Source: Pseudomonas chlororaphis (GTDB lineage: Bacteria; Pseudomonadota; Gammaproteobacteria; Pseudomonadales; Pseudomonadaceae). Taken from it: 64,000 nucleotides of DNA. The translations under genes and the position numbers were made by a program. Below the pieces are notes generated by a model. It did not search any database. It worked only from the letters and a program-made list of their open reading frames with translations, and was not told the origin of the DNA. The stretch covers positions 1,767,001 to 1,831,000 of the forward strand of contig CP011020.1 in the NCBI GenBank assembly GCA_001023535.1, in the 5' to 3' direction. Shown here in pieces: positions 19,401 to 30,000 of the stretch (its first letter is position 1; the number at the start of each line of letters is the position of its first letter).

Positions 19401-20359
19401 CCGATGAACGCCTCGCGATCCTGCTTGAGCAAGGTCAGCAGCCAGACGAAGTCATCCGGCAGCGGCGACTCCCAGCTCATGCGCTTGCCGGTGGTCGGAT
19501 GGTCCAGCTCCAGGAAACGCGCATGCAGCGCCTGGCGCGGGAAGTTCTTCAGCGACTCGACCATCGTCACGCTGGCCGCCGGCGGAATGCGGAAACGTCC
19601 GCCATAGGCCGGGTCGCCCACCAACGGGAAGTTGATGTGGGCCATGTGCACGCGAATCTGGTGGGTACGGCCGGTTTCGAGCTTGACCCGCACGTGGGTA
19701 TGGGAACGGAAACGCTCCAGCACGCGGTAATGGCTGACCGCCGGCTTGCCACCCTCCATCACCGCCATGCGCTGGCGCTGCTGGCCATGACGGCCGATCG
19801 GTGCGTTGATCTTGCCACCGGCGGTGACCACGCCGATAACGATGCACTCATAGATACGGCTGACACTGCGGCTTTGCAACTGTGCGACCAGCTGTGTCTG
19901 GGCCTGGATGGTCTTGGCCACGACCATCAGGCCGGTGGTGTCCTTGTCCAGGCGATGGACGATGCCGGCACGGGGCACGTTGATGATGTCCGGCACGTGG
20001 TGCAACAAGGCGTTGAGCAGGGTGCCATCGGCATGCCCGGCCGCCGGGTGCACCACCAGGCCCGCAGGCTTGTTGATGACCAGGATCTCGTCGTCTTCAT
20101 AGACGATGTCCAGGGCAATGTCCTGGGCGACCCATTCTCCCTGGGCCTCCTGCTCGGCAGTCAGTTCGAGGACGGCGCCACCATGGACGATGTCGCGCGG
20201 GCGAACGACCGCCCCATCCACGGTCAGGCGGCCGTCCTTGATCCAGGCGGAAAGGCGCGAGCGAGAGTGCTCGGCAAAGAGTTGGGCGGCGACTTGATCG
20301 AGGCGTTGGCCGCCCAATTCGGACGGCACCTCTGCGCGAAGTTCTATTTTATCGGACAT
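19397..20359 (-). CDS. rluD: 23S rRNA pseudouridine synthase RluD
   Basis: A 320-residue enzyme converting U1911, U1915 and U1917 (E. coli numbering) in helix 69 of 23S rRNA to pseudouridine. The N-terminal S4 domain (about 18-80) is followed by the RluA-type catalytic domain with [13 protein letters not shown], Asp138 being the nucleophile. The start at 20359 is chosen because [14 protein letters not shown] begins the conserved region; an upstream ATG adds seven residues. It is divergent from bamD. Confidence 0.94.
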   Translation of the reverse strand: MSDKIELRAEVPSELGGQRLDQVAAQLFAEHSRSRLSAWIKDGRLTVDGAVVRPRDIVHGGAVLELTAEQEAQGEWVAQDIALDIVYEDDEILVINKPAGLVVHPAAGHADGTLLNALLHHVPDIINVPRAGIVHRLDKDTTGLMVVAKTIQAQTQLVAQLQSRSVSRIYECIVIGVVTAGGKINAPIGRHGQQRQRMAVMEGGKPAVSHYRVLERFRSHTHVRVKLETGRTHQIRVHMAHINFPLVGDPAYGGRFRIPPAASVTMVESLKNFPRQALHARFLELDHPTTGKRMSWESPLPDDFVWLLTLLKQDREAFIG

Positions 20360-20510
20360 GCTCGGACTGGGCGTCGGCACAGCCTTTGGTTTCGGCTGCG
20401 CGCTTGTGGTTAAATACGGCGTCTTTTGCCCCGAGGCTTTTCAACGGGGCGCTCATCATAACAGGACGGCCCCGCCCAAGACAGCGGCCGTCATAGGGAC
20501 GCAAGCCGCC

Positions 20511-21527
20511 ATGCAAGTGAAACACCTGCTGCTGATCGCCATCCTCGCATTGACTGCTGCTTGCTCGTCGAAGGAAGTCGTAGACGAAAACCTGAGCGAA
20601 GTCGAACTGTACCAACAGGCGCAGAACGACCTGGACAACAACAGCTACACCAGCGCCACAGCCAAGCTCAAGGCCCTGGAGTCGCGGTATCCGTTCGGTC
20701 GCTACGCCGACCAGGCCCAGCTGGAACTGATCTACGCCAACTACAAGAACGCCGAGCCGGAAGCGGCGAAGTCCGCCGCCGAGCGCTTCATTCGCCTGCA
20801 TCCGCAGCACCCGAACGTCGATTACGCCTATTACCTCAAGGGCCTGACCTCCTTCGACCAGGACGTCGGCCTGCTGGCGCGCTTCCTGCCGCTGGACATG
20901 ACCAAGCGTGACCCGGGCGCGGCCCGCGACTCCTACAATGAGTTCGCCCAGCTGACCAGCCGCTTCCCCAACAGCCGTTATTCGCCGGACGCCAAGCAGC
21001 GCATGATCTACCTGCGCAACCTGCTGGCCTCCTACGAAATCCACGTGGCCGATTACTACCTGACCCGTCAGGCCTACGTCGCCGCCGCCAACCGTGGCCG
21101 CTACGTGGTGGAAAACTTCCAGGAAACCCCTTCGGTGGGCGACGGCCTGGCGGTGATGACCGAAGCGTACCAGCGCCTGCACCTGGACGACCTGGCTGCC
21201 ACCAGCCTGGAAACCCTGAAGCTGAACTACCCGGACCACCCTTCCCTGGTGGATGGCCAGTTCACCCCGCGGGTCGGCGAAGTCGACAACCGTTCGTGGC
21301 TGAGCAAGGCCACCCTGGGCCTGATCGAGTCCCGTCCACCGCTGCCGCCGGGAGAAACCCGCGCCAACCAGGACGTACAGCGCCAGTTCCAGGACGCCAA
21401 GGAAGCCATTCCGAACGAGCTCAAGCCTAAGGACGAGAATGGCGACGTGATCGAGGAAGAAACCCCCGAAAACGAATCCAGCGACCGCTCCTGGTTCAGC
21501 TACATGACCTTCGGCCTGTTCGACTAA
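20511..21527 (+). CDS. bamD: Outer membrane assembly lipoprotein BamD
   Basis: A 338-residue lipoprotein of the BAM complex that inserts beta-barrel proteins into the outer membrane. The lipobox is LTAACSS (Cys at about 18). TPR repeats follow, including [38 protein letters not shown] and [15 protein letters not shown]. The acidic tail ([24 protein letters not shown]) makes it longer than the E. coli protein, as is usual in Pseudomonas. The ATG at 20511 fixes the signal peptide; the frame upstream is open but non-coding. Confidence 0.96.
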   Translation: MQVKHLLLIAILALTAACSSKEVVDENLSEVELYQQAQNDLDNNSYTSATAKLKALESRYPFGRYADQAQLELIYANYKNAEPEAAKSAAERFIRLHPQHPNVDYAYYLKGLTSFDQDVGLLARFLPLDMTKRDPGAARDSYNEFAQLTSRFPNSRYSPDAKQRMIYLRNLLASYEIHVADYYLTRQAYVAAANRGRYVVENFQETPSVGDGLAVMTEAYQRLHLDDLAATSLETLKLNYPDHPSLVDGQFTPRVGEVDNRSWLSKATLGLIESRPPLPPGETRANQDVQRQFQDAKEAIPNELKPKDENGDVIEEETPENESSDRSWFSYMTFGLFD

Positions 21528-21543
21528 GGCCACGCTGCCAGGC

Positions 21544-21575
21544 AAAAAGGGAGACCCGACGGTCTCCCTTTTTTG
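21544..21575 (+). terminator. Intrinsic terminator of bamD
   Basis: AAAAAGGGAGACC pairs with GGTCTCCCTTTTTT around a four-base loop, 17 bases after the bamD stop. Confidence 0.9.
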
Positions 21576-21653
21576 TGCCTGGAATCCACAGCCCTGTGCG
21601 CCGCTCCCGTGCCCGGCTAAACTGCCTGATCTCTAGCCAAAAAGCCGCCCATC

Positions 21654-21887
21654 ATGCTTCGTCTACTATTCTGGATCGCCCTGATTGCCGCCGCGGTATG
21701 GTTCTGGCGCAAGCTCAAGGCTGCCTCTGCCACGCCGAACGCTCCCCGGGAGCCGGATGCGCCGCCGATGGTCCGTTGCGCCCAGTGCGGCGTGCACCTG
21801 CCTCGCGACCGGGCGCTGGTGCTCGAACAACAGTGGTATTGCAGCCAGGCTCACCTTGAGCAAGGCCCGGGCAGCCGTGAACGCTGA
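21654..21887 (+). CDS. PP0621-family small membrane protein with zinc-ribbon-like tail
   Basis: A 77-residue protein with one N-terminal membrane helix (LRLLFWIALIAAAVWFW), a Pro/Ala-rich linker and a CxxC...C tail (VRCAQCGVHLPRD, QQWYCSQAH) that looks like a small zinc-binding module. It matches my memory of the PP0621 family located between bamD and pilS. Its stop lies inside the start region of pilS, so the two are probably coupled. Function unknown. Confidence 0.8.
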   Translation: MLRLLFWIALIAAAVWFWRKLKAASATPNAPREPDAPPMVRCAQCGVHLPRDRALVLEQQWYCSQAHLEQGPGSRER

Positions 21888-23466
21888 GGCCGCCAGCCCT
21901 CGCGTCAAGCAGGCGCAGCGTCTGCTGCGTCTGTATCACCTGTACCGCCTGAGTATCGGCATCACCCTGGTGCTGTTGATCTCCAGCAACATGGACAACC
22001 GTTTGCTGGAGTCCGCCAACGACGACTTGCTGCGCAGCGGCAGCTGGTTATACCTGGTCTTGAACATCCTGCTGGTGGTGTTCCTGGAAAACACCCGCCG
22101 CCCGGCCCGCTTGTTCGGCCTGGCCCTGGCCGACGTGCTGTTGCTCTCCTGGCTGTTTTTCGTCGCCGGGGGCGCCCCCAGCGCCATCGGTAACCTGCTC
22201 ATCGTCTCCGTGGCCATCGGCAACACGCTGTTGCGAGGCCGTATCGGCCTGTTGATCGCCGCCGTCGCCACCCTCGGCATCGTCGGCTCGAGTTTCTTCC
22301 TCGGGCTGAGCGACGCAAGCCGGCCCAGCAACTACCTGCAGGCCGGCACCCTGGGCGCGCTGTGCTTTGCCGCCGCGCTATTGGTCCAAGGCCTGACCCG
22401 ACGCCTGGAGGCCAGCGAAACCCTGGCCGAGCAACGGGCCAGCGAAGTGGTCGGCCTGGAGGCGCTCAACGCCCTGATCCTGCAACGCATGCGCACCGGC
22501 ATCCTGGTGCTCGACCGCCAACGCCGGGTGCAACTGGCCAACGAAAGCGCGCTGAACCTGCTGGGCATGCACGACCTGGTCGGCCAGCCGATCGACGACT
22601 GCTCCAACGCCCTGGTCGAACGCCTGCAACGCTGGCTGAACAACCCCAGCCTGCGGCCACAGAGCCTGACCGTCCCTGGCACCGGCCTGACGCTGCAGCC
22701 GAGCTTCATCGCCCTGGGGCATCACGAACAGCATCAGATCCTGGTGTTTCTCGAAGACCTGGCCCAAGTGTCCCAACAGGCCCAACAACTTAAACTCGCC
22801 TCCCTCGGGCGCCTCACCGCCGGCATCGCCCATGAAATCCGCAACCCCTTGGGCGCGATCAGCCATGCCGCGCAATTGCTGCGCGAGTCCGAGGAACTGA
22901 ACAGCGCCGATCGGCGTCTGACGCAGATTATTCAAGACCACTCGCAACGAATGAACCGCGTCATCGAAAACGTCCTGCAGCTGTCACGCCGCCAGCCACC
23001 CACGCCCCAACGCCTTGACCTGCGGACCTGGCTGCAGCAATTCGTCCAGCAAGCCCACGAAAGCGCGACCGAGCACCAGCATTTGCACCTGAGCATCGAT
23101 CCAGGCGACTACATTACGCTCATGGACCCCGACCAGTTGACCCAGGTGCTCGACAACCTGTTGCGCAACGCCTGGCGCCACAGCGCGATGATCAATGAGC
23201 AGGCCGAAGCCTGGTTGAAGCTGTCCGTCGACCCACAGAGCCAGCTATCCACGCTGGACATCATCGACAACGGGCCCGGCGTGACACCCGACCAGCAGGC
23301 GCATCTGTTCGAACCCTTTTTCACCACCAGCAGCCAGGGCACCGGCCTTGGCCTCTATCTGTCCCGTGAGCTGTGCGAAAGCAACCAGGCCCGCCTAGAC
23401 TTCAAACCACGCCAAGGCGGCGGTTGCTTTCGCATCACCTTTGCTCACGGACGGAAACAGATTTGA
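21877..23466 (+). CDS. pilS: Pilus sensor histidine kinase PilS
   Basis: A 529-residue sensor kinase that controls PilR and so pilA. Six membrane helices lie in residues 20-175, followed by a PAS-like domain (about 190-295), the dimerisation/phosphoacceptor domain with His319 (LTAGIAHEIRNPLGAISH) and an HATPase domain with the N box (DNLLRNAWRH), DNGPG and GTGLGLYLS. GTG 21877 is chosen because it gives the same length and histidine position as P. aeruginosa PilS. The start lies inside the preceding gene. Confidence 0.93.
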   Translation: MNAEAASPRVKQAQRLLRLYHLYRLSIGITLVLLISSNMDNRLLESANDDLLRSGSWLYLVLNILLVVFLENTRRPARLFGLALADVLLLSWLFFVAGGAPSAIGNLLIVSVAIGNTLLRGRIGLLIAAVATLGIVGSSFFLGLSDASRPSNYLQAGTLGALCFAAALLVQGLTRRLEASETLAEQRASEVVGLEALNALILQRMRTGILVLDRQRRVQLANESALNLLGMHDLVGQPIDDCSNALVERLQRWLNNPSLRPQSLTVPGTGLTLQPSFIALGHHEQHQILVFLEDLAQVSQQAQQLKLASLGRLTAGIAHEIRNPLGAISHAAQLLRESEELNSADRRLTQIIQDHSQRMNRVIENVLQLSRRQPPTPQRLDLRTWLQQFVQQAHESATEHQHLHLSIDPGDYITLMDPDQLTQVLDNLLRNAWRHSAMINEQAEAWLKLSVDPQSQLSTLDIIDNGPGVTPDQQAHLFEPFFTTSSQGTGLGLYLSRELCESNQARLDFKPRQGGGCFRITFAHGRKQI

Positions 23467-24809
23467 ATACACGCTCACGGCAACGAATCCTGATCGTCGA
23501 CGACGAACCGGACATCCGCGAACTCCTGGACATCACCCTGGGCCGGATGAAACTCGACACCCGCAGCGCCAAGAACCTTGCCGAGGCCCAAGCCCTGTTG
23601 GCGGACGAGGCCTTCGACCTGTGCCTGACCGACATGCGCCTGCCCGATGGCACCGGCCTGGAACTGGTGCAACACATCCAGCAACGCTACATCCAGCTGC
23701 CCGTGGCGATGATCACCGCCTACGGCAGCCTGGAAACCGCCATCGATGCCCTCAAGGCCGGGGCCTTCGACTTCCTGACCAAGCCGGTCGACCTGACCCG
23801 GTTGCGTGAACTGGTCGCCAGCGCCCTGCGCCTGCCACCGGTTGCCGCCCCCGGCACAACCATCGAGCGCTGCCTGCTGGGCGAATCACCGCCCATGCGC
23901 AACGTGCGCAAACAGATCGAAAAACTCGCCCGCAGCCAGGCGCCGGTGTACATCAGCGGCGAGTCGGGCTGTGGCAAGGAGTTGGTGGCCCGGCTGATCC
24001 ACGAACAAGGTCCCCGTTCCAATCTCGGCTTTGTGCCGGTCAACTGTGGAGCAATTCCCACGGAGCTGATGGAAAGCGAGTTTTTCGGCCACCGCAAAGG
24101 CAGTTTCAGCGGCGCCATCGAAGACAAACCCGGGCTGTTCCAGGCCGCCCATGGCGGCACGCTGTTCCTCGACGAGGTGGCTGACCTGCCCCTGGCCATG
24201 CAAGTCAAACTGCTGCGGGCCATCCAGGAAAAAGCCGTGCGCGCCGTCGGCGGCCAACAGGAAGAAGTGGTGGACGTACGCATCCTTTGCGCCACCCACA
24301 AGGACCTGGACGCCGAAGTCGCCGCCGGGCGTTTTCGCCAGGACCTGTACTATCGGCTGAACGTCATCGAACTGCGCGTCCCGCCCCTGCGCGAACGCCG
24401 CGAAGACATCGAGCCCCTGGCCAACCACATGCTCCAACGCCTGGCGGCCAACACCGCCAGCCCTGCCGTCAAACTCCACCCCCAGGCCCTGGAGGCCCTT
24501 CGCAACTACCGTTTCCCAGGAAACGTGCGGGAGCTGGAGAACATGCTCGAACGGGCCTACACCCTTTGCGAGCACCAACAGATCGAAGCCGACGACCTGC
24601 GCCTGGCCGACAGCAATAATGCCAACGACGCCACCAGCGCCGACCTGGTGCAGGTCGACAACCTGGAAGACTACCTGGAAGACGTCGAACGCAAACTCAT
24701 CCTCCAGGCCCTGGAAGAAACCCGCTGGAACCGCACGGCGGCGGCCCAGCGGTTGAAACTGTCGTTTCGTTCGATGCGGTATCGGTTGAAGAAGCTGGGG
24801 CTGGATTGA
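23463..24809 (+). CDS. pilR: Sigma-54 dependent pilus regulator PilR
   Basis: A 448-residue NtrC-type activator. The receiver domain (1-120) has phosphoacceptor Asp57 (LTDMRLPDG). The AAA+ domain has Walker A GESGCGKE (166-173), the RpoN-contacting loop GSFSGA (213-218; consensus GAFTGA) and Walker B GGTLFLDEV. A C-terminal Fis-type HTH ends RTAAAQRLKLSFRSMRYRLKKLGLD. The start is probably TTG 23463, which overlaps the pilS stop (TTGA); no ATG lies near. Its target is the sigma-54 promoter of pilA at 4766-4781. Confidence 0.94.
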   Translation: MNTRSRQRILIVDDEPDIRELLDITLGRMKLDTRSAKNLAEAQALLADEAFDLCLTDMRLPDGTGLELVQHIQQRYIQLPVAMITAYGSLETAIDALKAGAFDFLTKPVDLTRLRELVASALRLPPVAAPGTTIERCLLGESPPMRNVRKQIEKLARSQAPVYISGESGCGKELVARLIHEQGPRSNLGFVPVNCGAIPTELMESEFFGHRKGSFSGAIEDKPGLFQAAHGGTLFLDEVADLPLAMQVKLLRAIQEKAVRAVGGQQEEVVDVRILCATHKDLDAEVAAGRFRQDLYYRLNVIELRVPPLRERREDIEPLANHMLQRLAANTASPAVKLHPQALEALRNYRFPGNVRELENMLERAYTLCEHQQIEADDLRLADSNNANDATSADLVQVDNLEDYLEDVERKLILQALEETRWNRTAAAQRLKLSFRSMRYRLKKLGLD

Positions 24810-24844
24810 GGGAAGCCGCCTCCAATGGCTGGGCTCTCCCCTCC

Positions 24845-24888
24845 TGTGGCGAGGGGATTTATCCCCAGCGGGGCTGCGTAGCAGCCCC
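24845..24888. repeat. Repeat unit, GGCGAGGGGATTTATCCCC family
   Basis: One copy of a repeat that has a small internal palindrome (GGGGATTTATCCCC) followed by a second hairpin (GGGGCTGCGTAGCAGCCCC). The same unit occurs as an inverted pair at 32358-32491. Confidence 0.7.
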
Positions 24889-25048
24889 AAGACAGTCAAT
24901 ACAAATCTACCTGATACACGCCGCGACGCGATTGGAGGTGGCAGCTGTACGCGGGTTCGCGCACCGAGACCTTGGTACCCGGCATACCCGAAGGTATCCC
25001 ACGCACAGCCAGCCATGACAGTGAATAAATATTGGATGTGCCGACGCC

Positions 25049-25073
25049 TTCGCGAGCAAGCCCGCTCCCACAG
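25049..25073. repeat. Single REP
   Basis: TTCGCGAGCAAGCCCGCTCC, a standard REP core, in the gene-free stretch between pilR and thiO. Confidence 0.75.
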
Positions 25074-25122
25074 GGAGACCGAGGCCAGCCGCAAGAACGG
25101 GCCGGCTGTAAGGCCGCCTCAC

Positions 25123-25400
25123 TTTTGCTTTTGCTTTTGATCTTCGGGCCCCGTTAACCACGACGGCCGAACGCAGGCATTGCGTAGTGGGCACCCCGGC
25201 ATGGATGCCGGGGTAGCCGCGCTGGGCCATGGATGGCCCTTCGCGGTGGGCCCACGGAGCAATGCCGGAGTGAGGGTATGCCGAGCCCAGGCGAGGCACC
25301 GAGTGGTGGGGCCAAGCCTTTTTTGCTTACTTTTTTTGGCGTCTGAAAAAAAGTAAGCCGCCGTCAGGGCGGAACCCTAAGCCGCCGTTACCGCAGCAAC
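25123..25400. repeat. Long dispersed intergenic repeat of fluorescent pseudomonads
   Basis: A structured, non-coding stretch of about 280 bases. It contains CACCCCGGCATGGATGCCGGGG, a segment ending GGCACCGAGTGGTGGGGC, and a perfect 13-bp inverted repeat at 25325-25358 (GCTTACTTTTTTT and its complement), then CGCCGTCAGGGCGG. From memory, closely similar elements recur in intergenic regions of P. fluorescens-type genomes. Open frames crossing it are low-quality. It fills most of the 648-base gap 24810-25457, in which I see no gene. Confidence 0.6.
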
Positions 25401-25426
25401 GGATATGTGCTCGACCCAAGACCGCC

Positions 25427-25450
25427 ATCGCGAGCAGTCCCGCTCCCACA
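25427..25450. repeat. Single REP
   Basis: ATCGCGAGCAGTCCCGCTCC, a slightly diverged REP core just downstream of the thiO stop. Confidence 0.7.
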
Positions 25451-25457
25451 ATTAACC

Positions 25458-26558
25458 CTACATCCGCCCCGCCGGCGCGTACGGCGCAGGGTCGATCACC
25501 GGCTCGCGCCCCAGCATCACATCCGCAAACAACCGACACGACGCCGGCGCCAACACCAACCCATTGCGATAATGCCCACAGTTCAACCACAACCCCGCAA
25601 CCCCCGGCACTTCACCGATATAGGGAATCCCCTCCGGCGACGCCGGTCGCAACCCTGCCCAATGTCCGACCACCTCGGCATCGGCCAGCGCCGGAATCAG
25701 CTGCTGCGCCGAAGCCTTCAGGCTCTCCAGCGCCACATCGGTCGGGGTCTTGTCGAAGCCTTCGCGCTCCAGTGTGCTGCCCACCAAGATGTGCCCGTCG
25801 CGACGGGGTATCGCGTAACGGCCCTTGGCCAGGACCATGCTCGACAGGAAATCCGCAGCGCACTTGTACAGGATCATCTGGCCCTTGACCGGCTCGACTG
25901 GCAACTTCAGCCCCAGCGTGCCGAGCAACTCGCCACTCCAGGCACCCGCGGCCAGCACCACCTGGTCGCCATGGATCGGCCCCGCGGAACTGTTCACCCC
26001 CACGACACGCTCACCCTCGCGAATGAAGCCGCTGACTTCACAATGCTCATGCAGCGTGACACCGGGCATCGCCAGCAAGGCGGCCTTGAGGGACTTCACC
26101 AACCGGGGATTGCGCACGTTGGCGACGTCGGCCATGTAAATCGCCCGGGAAAACCCTGCACCCAGCACCGGCACCGCATCCTGCACGGCACCGATATCCA
26201 CCGCCCGCAATGGGCGCCCTTCCCGCTCCGCCCAGGCCAGCGCTTCGTCCTGGTCATCCAGGTCCAGCCAATACAAGCCGGTGACATGCACTTGCGGATC
26301 GACGCCGGTGGACGCGAACAGACGCTGCCCCAGTTGTGGATAGAAATCCTGCGACCAATGGGCCAGGGCGGTGACCGCCGGGCTATAGCGCCAGGGGTAT
26401 AGCGGCGAAACGATACCGCCACCGGCCCAGGAGGCTTCCTGGCCAACACCACTGCGGTCAAGCAGCACCACGCGCTGCCCTTCGCACGCCAGATTGAACG
26501 CCGTCAGCAGGCCGATGACGCCCCCGCCGACAATCACCACTTGCTGTTGCATGGTCAT
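25458..26558 (-). CDS. thiO: Glycine oxidase ThiO (FAD-dependent)
   Basis: A 366-residue D-amino-acid-oxidase-type flavoenzyme that oxidises glycine to iminoglycine for the thiazole half of thiamine. The FAD motif VVIVGGGVIGLLTAFNLA is at the N-terminus, followed by SWAGGGIVSPLYPWRY and the C-terminal LWLNCGHYRNGLVLAPASC. The start is ATG 26558 or 26552; neither has a strong ribosome binding site. It follows pilE on the same strand and may share its transcript, though its role is unrelated to pili. Confidence 0.88.
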   Translation of the reverse strand: MTMQQQVVIVGGGVIGLLTAFNLACEGQRVVLLDRSGVGQEASWAGGGIVSPLYPWRYSPAVTALAHWSQDFYPQLGQRLFASTGVDPQVHVTGLYWLDLDDQDEALAWAEREGRPLRAVDIGAVQDAVPVLGAGFSRAIYMADVANVRNPRLVKSLKAALLAMPGVTLHEHCEVSGFIREGERVVGVNSSAGPIHGDQVVLAAGAWSGELLGTLGLKLPVEPVKGQMILYKCAADFLSSMVLAKGRYAIPRRDGHILVGSTLEREGFDKTPTDVALESLKASAQQLIPALADAEVVGHWAGLRPASPEGIPYIGEVPGVAGLWLNCGHYRNGLVLAPASCRLFADVMLGREPVIDPAPYAPAGRM

Positions 26559-26615
26559 GTTCTGATTCGACTCATAAGACAGAGGGCGCAAGACCGCGCC
26601 CGAAACAAGGAAAAC

Positions 26616-27017
26616 CTAACGCCCCCAGCAATCCTTGGTGGTCACCCCGCTGGCGGCGTTGAGCATACTCCGTACGCCCGTGTTGTTGAGGGTGAAATCG
26701 CCGCACTTGTCCGTCGCCATGGAGGAGCCGCTTTTGCGCACGGCCGTCAGGGTGAAGCTCTGGTCCGCCAGCGTCTGGGTAATGGTGTAGAAATCGTTAC
26801 CGCTGCTCAGGCCGGTCGCGTTGGTGTAGACGTTGTTCTTCGAGTAGTAGCGCTCGAGAATCTGTGCCTGCTCCGACAACAACCCGGCGATTTCGGTACG
26901 CCGCCCCTTCTTCATGTACTCGGTCAGGCTCGGATAGCCGATGGTGACCACGATACCGATGATCGCGATCACGATCATGATTTCGATCAAGGTGAAACCC
27001 CGGTTGGAACTGCGCAT
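26616..27017 (-). CDS. pilE: Minor pilin PilE
   Basis: A 133-residue pilin-like protein. The leader MRSSNRG is followed by FTLIEIMIVIAIIGIVVTIGYPSL with Glu5 present, the PilE-family segment RRTEIAGLLSEQAQILERYYSKNNVYT, and two C-terminal cysteines (KCGDF, KDCWGR). Minor pilins prime pilus assembly with PilY1. AAGGGC precedes ATG 27017. It lies 11 bases after the pilY1 stop, with no pilY2 between them. Confidence 0.92.
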   Translation of the reverse strand: MRSSNRGFTLIEIMIVIAIIGIVVTIGYPSLTEYMKKGRRTEIAGLLSEQAQILERYYSKNNVYTNATGLSSGNDFYTITQTLADQSFTLTAVRKSGSSMATDKCGDFTLNNTGVRSMLNAASGVTTKDCWGR

Positions 27018-27028
27018 GCCCTTGCCTC

Positions 27029-30000
27029 TCACTGTATTTGCCGCCACATGATGCGACGGCTGCCGCCGACGGTCTTTTCCAGCAGGTTGGTGATACCACC
27101 GCTGGAGTCATTCACAACCATGTTGGTGGCCCCGCTGGCGCTGACGACGGCGCTCAAGGTCGGGATGCCACCGGTGAAAACGACGCCGGCGGAAATCGTA
27201 TCGAGGTTGCTGAGGGCGCCGTCATTGTTGGTATCGAGCACCGCATAGTTGAGCATCTTACCGTTGAACGCACTCAACTCGATCAGTTTGCCGGTCCCGA
27301 AGCTCGCGCAGGGGTCGGTGGTGTCCACGGCGGCCGTGGTGAAGACCACGCGCCCGAGCACCAGGTTGGCCGAGTTGATCACCCGCTCCCCGGTCAAGAC
27401 GTTGTTGTACACCAGGGGCAAGTACCAACCCTTTTTCGAGGGGTAGGCCACATCGTTCTGGCTGGTGGTCACGAACTGCCCCGTACTGCCGGAAAACACC
27501 CCGGTGATGGCCTGGGCCTGCAGGTTCGAGACGGTGATCTGCCCCCCTCCGCCGACAGCATCCCAGATCGAGTAGAAGCCCTGTAGATCCTTGTTGAGCT
27601 TGTCTGCCGTCTCATTGAACTTGCCGGTGCCGAAGAACACCTGGGTCCCGCCTTGGGGGTTGTCCGCCAGCAACGGCTGCACGGTGATGGGCTGGGTAGC
27701 GCCCCCCGGTGCGGTGAACAAGGGTTGGCCGGCAAACGCCAGCCCCCAGGCCGTCGGGGAGGTGGCGCTGAGGTCGAACTTCCACATCCGCCCCTTCAGG
27801 TCACCACCGTAGGCAGCCTGCACGACGTTCTGGGAGTTGACCCGAAGCTTGACCGACGACAGGCCGTTGTCGGTCTCGCTGCTGTTGATGACGATCTTCC
27901 TGATCAGCGAGCCGTCGCGGATATCCACCACATACAGCGCCGCCACGCCGCTGTTGCTGCCATAACCGTTGGAAATGAACGCGGCCCAGCGCCCGTCCGC
28001 CAGGCGCGCCACTTCGGGACGGGCATAGGCGTAGCCCAGGTCATTGAAGACGTTGGCCGTGCTGGCCACGGCCGGCGCACTGATTTCCCACAAGGCCCGA
28101 TACACATTACCCGCCGCCGCGTCGAACAATTGAACCGCATAGAACGTCCTGCCCCCCGCCCCGGTGCCGCCCAGGGCCACGGTCTTCCAGGCAGTTCCCG
28201 ACTGCGTATCGAACACGCCAATCTGCCCGTCCACCAGGAAGTCGTGGCTGACACCATTGATGTAGTTGGGGTCCGCGATGCCCTGCAACGACGGCAGCAC
28301 GCTCGACGGCATGTACGCATAGCGCCGCGTGCCGTTGGCACTGTTGATGACGCTGAAGAAACCGTCGTTGGCGTTCACCACCAGGCTGCTGCTCATGTTG
28401 GTCGCCTTGGTCGCCAGGTAAGTGCTGTAGCTGGTGTCGTTCAGCAGGTCCGCGGCGGTCTGGTCATTGGGCGAGGCCAGCACCAGCGGCGAGTTGATGA
28501 TGTCCCCCAGCAACACGCTGCGCACCTTGAGCCCGGTCTTGTTGACGCCCTTGCTCCACTCCACCAGGTCATTGCCGGTGATGCCCGTGGGCAGGTTCTG
28601 GTTGAGGCTGGTTTGCTGGGCCGGTGAAAAGTTGGCGTAGGAAAGGGTCACGGGCACATTGGTCGCGGTGTTCCAGGATTGATAGGTCGGGGCCGTGGCA
28701 CCGGGCACGATGGCGGTGTCGGTGGTCCACTGCACCGCCGCCGAATCGACCGTGCCCGCCGACGTGAAGCCGAATGCGCGGATGGTGCCGCGCCAATCCT
28801 TGGGGTCGTAGGTGGTCTGGTAGAAGCTGGAGGTGCTGGACAACGAGGCGCCGTTGGTGGCGCCACCGCCGCCCGAACCGGCCTTGGAGGTAATGTCGCT
28901 CAAGGCCGAGGACAGCGCCGAGCTCAGGCCTTCGCTGTCGGTCGCCTGGTAGTACTTGCCGGCGCCATAGCGGGCGGCATCGGACAGCATCTGGTTGGTC
29001 GCCGTGAACCCGACCGTGTAGGTGTTGAGGTATTGCCGGGGGAAGTCGGCGGCATTCCAGCTCTTGCCGGTGGCGTCGGTGCCGGTGGAGCGCATGTCGA
29101 TGTCGAAGGCGAACTTGGCAATGTCATCCAGGTACAGGGTGTCGCCTTCGCCATCGCCGTTGGGGTTGTCGCCGTCGTTGGTGCTGATCCCGTCCCAGTT
29201 CGGCAGCCGGGGACCACCCGTAGCCGTCGCCTGCGGGTCATTGGTGGGGAACGTCCGGTCATAGGTGGGCAAGCCGTCGGTGATCACCACGCCGAAGTTT
29301 TTTTGGCACCGATACTGGATCGGGCTGGTGTAGGTGGTCGGCGTGCTGTTGTGGTAAGGCGCCATGCCCCTGAAATAGCGGGTGATCTCGTAGTAGCTCT
29401 CGGCCAACGGCGTATTTGCCACCGCGCCCAGGGCGTTGATGGCGCTGGTCAGCGCGGTGTAGTTGGTATTGGCCTGGGCTTGGGTGACACTGCCGCTGAC
29501 CGGCGACAGGTCGCTGACCGAACGGGCGATATAGCCGCCGGGACCGGAGTTGGTGCTGTTGGGCGGGTTGAAGGTGGCCAGGCCGATGCGCAGGGCGCGG
29601 TTGCTGGCCACCAGGTCGGTGGAGACGTTCCGGGCCACGTTGATGCGATAGTCATTGGGGATGGTGCCGGTGGTGAAATCACGGTTCGAGCCGTTGGCGA
29701 GGGTCAGCAGGTAGGACAGGTATTTGGTGGTGTAGCGGGTATCGCCCCCACCCACCGGGTCCGGCAACCGCAGGCAGACCCGGCTGAGGATGTTGCGGTA
29801 GAAACCGACCCAGCCGCTCGAGCAACCACCGCGCAACAAGCTCGACAGCAAGACATTCCCGTCATCGGGGTCCAGTTGCTGGCCGCCGAAGCAACTGCTG
29901 CTCGAGTTGCAGTTGTAGATAAGCGGCCGTGAAACCTCCGGATCGAACCCCGACGCCCAGATGATGCTGTTCATGCTCCCCGAATCGTCGATCAGCAGCA

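Noticed and set aside
25327-25590. An 87-codon frame on the minus strand near the thiO end
   Set aside because: It runs through the dispersed repeat and a REP into thiO in another frame; Gly/Ala/Cys-rich with no sign of selection.
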